Program-made: the position numbers and the translations under genes
Source of the DNA: Acidobacteriota bacterium
GTDB lineage: Bacteria > Acidobacteriota > Blastocatellia > Chloracidobacteriales > Chloracidobacteriaceae
NCBI GenBank assembly: GCA_016208495.1
Contig: JACQXX010000120.1
Span: 1-52,022, forward strand
Direction: 5' to 3'
Length of the DNA: 52,022 nt
The notes under the pieces: generated by a model
What the model was told of the DNA's origin: nothing
Seen by the model: the letters and a program-made list of their open reading frames with translations, nothing else
The model's database searches: none
Shown: piece by piece, positions 8,533 to 14,741 of the stretch
Position numbering within the stretch: the first letter of the stretch is position 1
Layout: each line of letters begins with the position of its first letter

Positions 8533-10059
8533 TTATTTGAAGTTAACGGCTGACAGATTCTGGCGCGGAATGGCTTTACCGGAAATCACCACGGTTTCAA
8601 TTTCGCCATAAGCGGTGATTGTTTTGAGCGGATTGGCTTTTAAAATCAACAAATCAGCCAGTTTTCCCGGTTCAATCGAGCCAAGTTTTTTCTCCAACCC
8701 AAAGGCTTTGGCATTGCGGGTGGTTGCAGCCAGGAAGATTTGTTCGAGACTCAGGCCAGCAGCGTGGAGTTCCTTGAGTTCCAACTGACCGTTGAACCCA
8801 GGCACATTACCGACACCTTCTTCGGCGGGAGTGTCAGACCCAAAAATAAAGTTCACTTTGGATTGAATTGCCAGTTTCATGGCCTTGAAAAAACGCTTTT
8901 GAACCGTGTGGAGGTAGGTTTCAAGATCAATAGTCGGGTCTTTCCGGTTTTTAGTGTAGGTCTCAATCAAAAACCGTTGCGAGGCTTTGCCTTTTTCCGA
9001 CTTCAGGTGTTCGATCAGCGCACTGGGCAAGGCGTTTTTCAATTCCGGATGGCTTACCAGCGACCACGTGTATGTGTCAATTTCACCCGAAATCACACGC
9101 ATGGTGGCCTGGACATATTTGCCAGAGTTACCAAGTTGCTTGAGTGTGGATTTGACTTCCGGGCCTGGCTCTGTATCAAGCGGGGAAGTGGTGTTCCAGT
9201 ACCAGAGCCCGTGGGCGAAAATATCAACTCCGGCGTTCAATCCCTTCTGATAGCCTTCGGCTGATGGAGCATGAATAATAACTGGCAGGTCCAGCGCATG
9301 CGATTCATCCACCAGTTGCTTTAATACGTCATCGTTTGGAACCGGAAGCTCGGATTTAGACCAGGTGCCACGTTCAAAATAGGTTTTAATACCGATCATG
9401 CCGGTTTGTTTCAGTTTATTGGCGAGAAATTTGGGCGTATGCTGGGTCAGGTCAGTGTTTTCCGGGACATCAGCCAGTTGCTCGGGGTTGTACACCCAAT
9501 CGGGAAACATTTTGTATCTGAGCGGTTTGGGAAAGAAATTGGGTCCATAGCCATCCAAGACACGAATGCCTCCCACGCCGAACAAGCGTGGCTTGATTTC
9601 GGCTGCTTCAAACCGCTTTCTTGAACCGCTGGTCAAATTCAGATCAATGAGTGATGTAAACCCATAATACAGATATGTTCTTGGTAGTTGCCGATAATAG
9701 CTGTTGACCAGCTCTGGGTTATTTTCAAAGTCGTCGTCAGTTAATCCAACTGGTGTGTTGACGTGAACATGTGAGTCAATCAAACCCGGCACCAGGTATT
9801 TGCCCTTGCCTTCGATGATCTGGACGTTGCCTTTGATCATCGGGCGTTTTTTTCCAGCATACAGGATTGTACCCTCATCAAGGATGACGTGTCCGACAAA
9901 GGTTTTTACTTTTTGTTCCGATGCCGAAATTACTGTGATATTGGTGATGAGGACTCCGTTTTGAAGGATAAAGTCCTTTGTTGTCTGGGCTTGAACAATT
10001 GGAGATATAACCAGGAACAACAAGACAATACACCACCTGAAAGCGAATAGTTGTTTCAT
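8533..10059 (-). CDS. Secreted metal-dependent amidohydrolase (imidazolonepropionase-like subfamily)
   Basis: I chose the ATG at 10057-10059, which gives 508 residues beginning with a clear signal peptide (MKQLFAFRWCIVLLFLVISP...VQAQ). The longer frame adds an unlikely leader. Amidohydrolase hallmarks are all present: HVH at H97/H99 in GLIDSHVHVNTP, a conserved K in GIKTYFERG, then histidines in VIIHAPSAEG and DIFAHGLWYW, and a late aspartate in FIFGSDTPAEEG. The C-terminus GSIEPGKLADLLILKANPL is the usual small beta domain. Such enzymes hydrolyse amide or ester bonds in cyclic compounds or peptides; the substrate cannot be told. Upstream, 200 bases separate it from the alpha-2-macroglobulin gene on the same strand, so cotranscription is possible but not shown. 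Confidence 0.9.
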   Translation of the reverse strand: MKQLFAFRWCIVLLFLVISPIVQAQTTKDFILQNGVLITNITVISASEQKVKTFVGHVILDEGTILYAGKKRPMIKGNVQIIEGKGKYLVPGLIDSHVHVNTPVGLTDDDFENNPELVNSYYRQLPRTYLYYGFTSLIDLNLTSGSRKRFEAAEIKPRLFGVGGIRVLDGYGPNFFPKPLRYKMFPDWVYNPEQLADVPENTDLTQHTPKFLANKLKQTGMIGIKTYFERGTWSKSELPVPNDDVLKQLVDESHALDLPVIIHAPSAEGYQKGLNAGVDIFAHGLWYWNTTSPLDTEPGPEVKSTLKQLGNSGKYVQATMRVISGEIDTYTWSLVSHPELKNALPSALIEHLKSEKGKASQRFLIETYTKNRKDPTIDLETYLHTVQKRFFKAMKLAIQSKVNFIFGSDTPAEEGVGNVPGFNGQLELKELHAAGLSLEQIFLAATTRNAKAFGLEKKLGSIEPGKLADLLILKANPLKTITAYGEIETVVISGKAIPRQNLSAVNFK

Positions 10060-10174
10060 AAATTGAGAATTGAACCAGTGACGGAATTTGAAGTGACAGG
10101 CAGCAATATCAGGGCAGAGTGGTTGGTTGTCAAGGTAAGGGCCTTTCCGCAACGGAGTGAACTGGCATCGCTGA

Positions 10175-10662
10175 TGCCAGGATCATGTCCAGATGTCTCA
10201 TTTTGGCCAGTGGGTGCGCCAGATTGCCAACCGTCAGGTGGTATCCCTCCTGGTGAAGACATCTGACATATTGGAATTTCTTGAAGGCTACTCGCGCCTG
10301 CTTGTGGTCTATGCCTGGCTGGCGCGGCACTACCCGGAGTTGTGCGAATCAGACGGGACCATTCAGGCGCTAAGGGAGTCGGATGGAAATATCATACCAC
10401 CAGGGTTCAGGGTTCAGGGTTCAGGGTTCAGGGCCAGATACTCCACGTTGAGTGGTACCCGCCAGTTCCCCATGGGATTTTATTTTCTTCTGGGTCCCTA
10501 AGTACCCATACCAGCTTGCGAATCAACGAGTTGCTTCGGCAAAAGACCCCACGCCGGCGGTGTCGTGACTGCGCAAAAGTGCTTCCGATTGGCCACCGCT
10601 ACCCGCTGTGCGATCCCTGTTTTCTGGCGCAACGGGAAGACAGATATTTTGATGAGTATTGA
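10175..10662 (+). pseudogene. Remnant of a SUV3-like RNA helicase C-terminus
   Basis: Two pieces in different frames suggest one broken gene. The first (frame of ATG 10193) contains LEFLEGYSRLLVVYAWLARH, like the helical C-terminal region of SUV3-type DEAD/DEAH helicases. The second, in another frame, reads RINELLRQKTPRRRCRDC and then LCDPCF, a four-cysteine zinc-finger-like tail seen at the end of some bacterial helicases of this type. Between them lies a heptamer array (10401-10426) that coincides with the frame change. No start or helicase motifs remain. The last codons run into the left end of the TnpB element. The family assignment rests on motif memory only. Confidence 0.4.
10401..10426 (+). 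repeat. CAGGGTT heptamer array inside the helicase remnant
   Basis: CAGGGTT is repeated with exact 7-base period, giving GGG-TTCA-GGG-TTCA-GGG-TTCA-GGG. This fits the classical intramolecular G-quadruplex pattern. It sits at the point where the helicase-like reading changes frame. Confidence 0.85.
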
Positions 10663-12152
10663 ATTCAGTCTTATTTTTTATACCTATCTCTAACCAAACA
10701 CCACCAGTTACGTCAAAAGCAACTTCTTTATAACCGATGAAAAAAGACTTGCCATTTAATACCAGGTAATTTAAACTACTGCCATGATTCGAGTTGAAAA
10801 ACATCACATCAAACCTGATTGCCCATTCTTCGCCGAAGCGGATGACCTCTGCTTTCGATCAAAGAACCTCTACAACTTGGCGCTCTATGAACAGCGACAA
10901 CGGTTTTTCGAGGTGGGGACGGTGTTTTCATATGAACAACTCGATGTCCGATTGAAAACGAGCGACGCGTACCGGGGATTGCCGGCCAAAGTGAGTCAGC
11001 AGGTTTTGAAACAGGTGTGCCAGGACTGGACCAGCTATTTTGCCGCCACTGCCGAATATGCCCGCGACCGTGACAAATTCCTGGCTGAACCAAAGATCCC
11101 GAAGTACAAACCCAAAGCGACGGGCCGGAACGTGGTGGTGTACACCACTCAGGCCGTCAGCCGCAAAGCCTTGAAACGGGGTGTGATCCACCCCTCCCAA
11201 ACCAACCTATCCTTCCCAACCCGGATTCCCCGAAACCACATTCAGCAGGTGCGAATCGTGCCGGAACTCACTTCGTATGTGCTGGAAGTGATGTATGAAC
11301 TCCCGGATGTGACGGAACCCAGTTCCTCCAACCGAATCGTCGGGATTGATCTTGGTATTGAGAATCTGGCCACGATAGCTTCAAACTGTCCGGAAGTGAA
11401 ACCGGTGCTGGTTAACGGTCGCCCGGTCAAGGGTCTCAATGCGCGCTACCATCAACACAAAGCCCGACTCCAATCGCAACTCCCAAAAGATCAATCAACT
11501 TCAACCCAAATCAAAATTCTGACCGCCAAACGCAACCGCCGCATCGAGAATGCCCTGCACCAGAGTTCGCGGATGATCGTCAATCTGTGCCTCCAGTATC
11601 GGATTGACACGGTGGTGATCGGCAAAAACGACCTCTGGAAACAAAATGTCGCCCTCGGAAGCGTGGTCAATCAACAGTTTACGGCGATTCCACATGCCCG
11701 GTTGATCGAGATGCTAACCTATAAATGCCAGTCGGTCGGGATCAAAGTCGTGACGATTGAGGAAAGTTACACCTCGAAATGTTCCTTCCTCGATGGCGAA
11801 GTGGTTGAAAAACAAGCCAGCTATGTCGGAAAACGAATTCATCGCGGGTTGTTTCGGACCGGTCGGGGGTTGCTCCTCAACGCCGATGTCAATGCCGCAC
11901 TCAACCTTATCAAAAAAGCATTCCCGGATGCCTTCGGACCAGGACCGGACGCACGAGGCCACGGGATGGCGGATTGGGTAGTCAATCCGGTACGGGTGAC
12001 TCCGTTTGGAAGGGCCGGTTCAGGGACTTCCAAACGGGAAGCCACGTGCGAACACCAAATGTATTGGTCAGTCAGTCAGACACAACCTCCAGTCCCGATT
12101 CTTGGTCTCGGGACGAAGGTCTGTCAGATTTGATTATATTTTTGGTAACTAT
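10656..12152 (+). mobile_element. IS1341-type (IS605 superfamily) element with tnpB only
   Basis: The boundaries come from comparison with the deleted copy at 13298-13752: homology starts at GTATTGAATTC (10656) and ends at GGTAACTAT (12152). The element has no tnpA (Y1 transposase), so it would rely on a transposase supplied elsewhere. Ends of this superfamily carry imperfect hairpins rather than inverted repeats. The left flank is the helicase remnant. The right flank is directly inside NHL-repeat coding sequence, which shows that the insertion, or a deletion next to it, removed the start of that gene. Confidence 0.85.
10784..12133 (+). CDS. tnpB: TnpB-family RNA-guided nuclease (IS1341/IS605 OrfB)
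   Basis: The 449-residue protein has the split RuvC core of TnpB: D189 in GIDLGIENLA, E326 in VTIEESYTSK, and D368 in LNADVNAALN. TnpB proteins cut DNA next to a short motif under guidance of an omega RNA made from the element's right end, which helps the element persist. The usual CxxC...CxxC zinc finger between the second and third catalytic residues is missing; the segment reads YTSKCSFLDGE...YVGKRIHRGLFRT. This matches a known zinc-less branch of the family. The last 60 residues or so run through the right end of the element, so the reading there may serve RNA structure more than protein. Start ATG 10784. Coding appears intact. Confidence 0.9.
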   Translation: MIRVEKHHIKPDCPFFAEADDLCFRSKNLYNLALYEQRQRFFEVGTVFSYEQLDVRLKTSDAYRGLPAKVSQQVLKQVCQDWTSYFAATAEYARDRDKFLAEPKIPKYKPKATGRNVVVYTTQAVSRKALKRGVIHPSQTNLSFPTRIPRNHIQQVRIVPELTSYVLEVMYELPDVTEPSSSNRIVGIDLGIENLATIASNCPEVKPVLVNGRPVKGLNARYHQHKARLQSQLPKDQSTSTQIKILTAKRNRRIENALHQSSRMIVNLCLQYRIDTVVIGKNDLWKQNVALGSVVNQQFTAIPHARLIEMLTYKCQSVGIKVVTIEESYTSKCSFLDGEVVEKQASYVGKRIHRGLFRTGRGLLLNADVNAALNLIKKAFPDAFGPGPDARGHGMADWVVNPVRVTPFGRAGSGTSKREATCEHQMYWSVSQTQPPVPILGLGTKVCQI

Positions 12153-12168
12153 CCGAGGATTTAGCGGT
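11985..12168 (+). ncRNA. Candidate omega RNA (right-end guide RNA) of the TnpB element
   Basis: In TnpB elements the guide RNA covers the 3' end of tnpB and the right end, and its guide is the flanking sequence. Here two hairpins are visible: CCGTTTGGAAG (12002-12012) with CTTCCAAACGG (12027-12037), and GTCCCGA (12092-12098) with TCGGGAC (12108-12114). The guide would start at 12153, in the NHL gene. The extent is inferred from the conserved region shared with the deleted copy; transcription is not shown. Confidence 0.4.
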
Positions 12169-13098
12169 GATGGCGGTGCTGCCGTTCAAGCCCAGTTGGT
12201 TGATCCAACCTCGCTGGTTTTCGATCAGGCAGGGAACTTATTTATTGCCGATCAGGGGAATGGGCGCGTGCGCCGGGTTGATGCGCAAACCGGGAAAATT
12301 TCGACCGTTGCTGGTGCTAAATCCGGGCAACCCGGAGTGGACGGCATCCCCGCGATTCGGGCCAAACTTTTTGTGAGTTTTATTGCGATTGATCTTTCCG
12401 GGAACCTTTATCTGGTTGATGATGGGACAAAAATTCGCCGCGTTGATGGCAAAACAGGCATCATCACAACTGTGGCTGGAAATGGGTGTCATCCTGATTT
12501 TCCTGACTGCTCGTCTGATGGCGAAGGCGTACCAGCCACACAGGTGAGCCTGTCAATCACCGGAATGGCCGTGGATGCCCAGGGAAATCTCTTTGTGGCC
12601 ACACAAGGAGTCTCTCTTGAAACGATGAGCCGGTTGAACCGCATCCGTCGGGTGGATGTTTCAACGGGATTGATTACGACTGTGGCCGGGATGCCCCAAA
12701 CCGGGTCAAACGGAGATGGTGGCCCGGCAGCTCAGGCTTCCTTTGTCAATCCGGGCAGTCTCAGTATTGACAGGGATGGCAATTTGCTGTTGAGCGATGG
12801 CAATGCTGTTCGAATCATCAAAGGAATTGCCAAAGTTGCTCCATCTCAATCCGAACTGAAGATTACCAACGCCTCGTTTGCTGACCGGACTTTAACCATT
12901 GACGGAACAGGTTTTACCCCAAATGACCTCGATGTTGTGATCAATGATCGGAGTGTTCGAAAATTTATTACCCGGTCTTCGCCAGCCCAAATTTCCTTGA
13001 CCAAAAGTGAAAAGAAACTCAACCTGAAGCCTGGAGAAAACCAAATCACAGTCAGGGCCGGTGGGCGCACCTCAAATGTATATATAATGAATCGCTAA
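12153..13098 (+). pseudogene. NHL-repeat protein, 5' end removed by the TnpB element
   Basis: The coding sequence begins abruptly at the element boundary with RGFSGDGGAAVQAQL, which is the interior of an NHL beta-propeller repeat. Three further repeats follow, with the pattern GNLFIADQGNGRVRRVD and ITTVAGNG. The last roughly 80 residues (LTIDGTGFTPNDLDVVIND) look like an IPT/TIG-type Ig fold. Such proteins are normally exported, but no signal peptide remains. An open frame extends back into the element to 11974, but those residues are element sequence in another frame of tnpB and are not native. The gene is probably dead, unless it is read from within the element. Confidence 0.75.
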
Positions 13099-13163
13099 AC
13101 TGGAATCTCGGCGTAACCGGGTGATCCAGATAACCTCAAGATACTTTTATTGCTTGAGGTCAA

Positions 13164-13213
13164 AAAAAGGTTAAATCGTTGAAAGTTTTATTTCTCAATG
13201 ATTTAACCTTTTT
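13164..13213 (+). terminator. Hairpin terminator after the NHL gene
   Basis: AAAAAGGTTAAATCGTTGA (13164-13182) pairs with TCAATGATTTAACCTTTTT (13195-13213) over 19 positions with one G-T pair. The flanking A and T runs make it a likely bidirectional Rho-independent terminator. Confidence 0.75.
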
Positions 13214-13297
13214 CAACTTGGGAAATCCTTCCAAATTGGATGAGCACGAAAATGTACCGGTGAAGTCCAGGTCGTCCAAATCGTCCGTAGACCGGCC

Positions 13298-13752
13298 ATA
13301 GTTACCAAACATATAATCAAATCTGACAAACCTTCATCCCGAGACCAGGGATCGGAATTGGAGGTTGTGTCCGACTGATTCAAACATATGATTGGTGTTC
13401 GCACGTGGTTTCCCATCTTGGAGAGGCTGAAACAGTCCTTCCAGACGAGTCACCCGTACCGGATTGACTACCCAATCCGCTATCCCGTGGCCTCGCCGTT
13501 CAGGTCCTGGTCCGAAGGCATCCGGGAATGCTTTTTGAAGGTTCTTTGATCGAAAGCAGAAATTATCCGCTTCGGCAAAGAATGGTGAATCAGGTTTGAG
13601 GTGATGGCTTTCAACTCGGATCAGGGCGGCAGTCTAAATCACAAAGTATTAGAAGGCAAGTCTTTTTTCATCAGGTATAAAAAATTTACCTCTGACATAA
13701 CTGGTTATGGTTAGTTAGAGATAGGTATAAAAAATAAAACAGAATTCAATAC
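13298..13752 (-). mobile_element. Internally deleted copy of the TnpB element
   Basis: Read on the minus strand, this 455-bp segment matches the left end of the 10656-12152 element, from the GTATTGAATTC boundary up to AAAGAACCT. It then jumps to the equivalent of base 11912 and follows the right end up to GGTAACTAT. About 1.04 kb is missing, including most of tnpB. The junction (near 13535-13541) carries the shared string AACCT, which suggests microhomology or slippage. Substitutions relative to copy 1 are spread throughout, so the copies are not recent duplicates. The presumed guide-RNA region is retained, with a different flanking guide. Confidence 0.85.
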
Positions 13753-13816
13753 CCGTCAGTCAAGTCTCACAAATTCCTGCAAAAAATAGGCTCCACTCAG
13801 TTTCATCAACCTTGCT

Positions 13817-14551
13817 ATGAATGCCATTGAATGTGCCTTGCTCAGCAAAGTGTACGGTTCGTTTCGTGCCGTGAACGCCATCTCACTTGAGGTTCAACCG
13901 GGAGAAATCTTCGGGTTTCTGGGTCCAAACGGCGCCGGGAAAACGACTACCATCCGGATGTTGATGGGCATGTTGATTCCATCCCAGGGGCAGGCCCGAA
14001 TCCTGGGACTTGATTGCCAGAAAGATCGAGTCGAAGTCAAACGTCGGGTCGGGTATCTGCCAGATAATCCGGTGTTTCAGGACTATTTGCGCGGGGTTGA
14101 AATTCTGCAATTTGTCGGAGAAATGCACGGCCTTGCAGGCCAGTCTCTGGTTACACGCGTCACCCAGCTCCTGGAACAATTTTCCCTGACGGATGCTGCC
14201 TACGAATTTGCGGTTAATTATTCAATGGGCATGAAGCGCAAGCTGGGATTGGCTTGCGCCCAGATTCACAACCCTGATGTGTTCATTTTGGATGAACCAA
14301 CCAACGGTCTGGACCCGATTGCCCAGCGCGAAGTTCAAAACTGGATCACAAGCTCCGCTCAGGCTGGGAAAACTATTTTTCTTTCCACCCACCTGCTCGA
14401 TATGGCCGAAAAGTTGTGTCATCGGGTGGCGATTATTCACCGGGGTGAAATTCTGACGGTTGGGTCACCTCAACAGCTCAAAGATCAGCTTTCGGCAGGT
14501 GGTTCGCTTGAAGAAGTCTTTTTTGCCGTCACCACGACTGAGGACAATTGA
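13817..14551 (+). CDS. ABC transporter ATP-binding protein (ABC-2 / CcmA-like)
   Basis: The 244-residue protein shows Walker A GPNGAGKTT (residues 36-44), signature YSMGMK (135-140), Walker B VFILDEP (155-161) and the switch histidine H192 in LSTHLLDMAE. It powers ATP-driven export by a membrane partner at the cytoplasmic face. The C-terminal GGSLEEVFFAVT tail is typical of ABC-2 ATPases. The permease gene follows 190 bases later on the same strand, separated by a heptamer array, so the two probably form one exporter. The substrate is unknown. The start ATG at 13817 gives the normal length. Confidence 0.95.
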   Translation: MNAIECALLSKVYGSFRAVNAISLEVQPGEIFGFLGPNGAGKTTTIRMLMGMLIPSQGQARILGLDCQKDRVEVKRRVGYLPDNPVFQDYLRGVEILQFVGEMHGLAGQSLVTRVTQLLEQFSLTDAAYEFAVNYSMGMKRKLGLACAQIHNPDVFILDEPTNGLDPIAQREVQNWITSSAQAGKTIFLSTHLLDMAEKLCHRVAIIHRGEILTVGSPQQLKDQLSAGGSLEEVFFAVTTTEDN

Positions 14552-14552
14552 A

Positions 14553-14732
14553 GGGATGAGGGATGAAGGATGAGGGATGAAATAAAACCAATTTTTCGGC
14601 CCGAAGTCTTTAGCCCTCAGCCCTCAGCCCAATGCCCTCAGCCCCAAGCCCTTAGCCCCAAACCCTTAGCCCCAAGCCCTCAGCTCCAAGCCCTCAGCCC
14701 AATGCCTTCAGCCCGAAGTCTTCATCCCAAAG
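14553..14732. repeat. Long heptanucleotide array between ABC ATPase and permease genes
   Basis: GGGATGA units (14553-14580) are followed by AAATAAAACCAATTTTTCGG and then by about 18 degenerate units alternating AGCCCTC/AGCCCAA types to 14732. The order and the spacer match the array at 2697-2782. The array fills almost the whole 190-bp gap between two genes of one transporter, ending about 10 bases before the permease start. Confidence 0.85.
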
Positions 14733-14741
14733 GTTTCACTT

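Noticed and set aside
11974-13098. A 374-residue ORF covering the right end of the TnpB element and the NHL gene
   Set aside because: The first 60 residues are element sequence in another frame of tnpB. The native coding starts at the element boundary, so the ORF start is an accident of insertion.
14553-14732. Regular repeats that look like a CRISPR array
   Set aside because: The period is 7 bases without unique spacers, so this is a heptamer array and not CRISPR.
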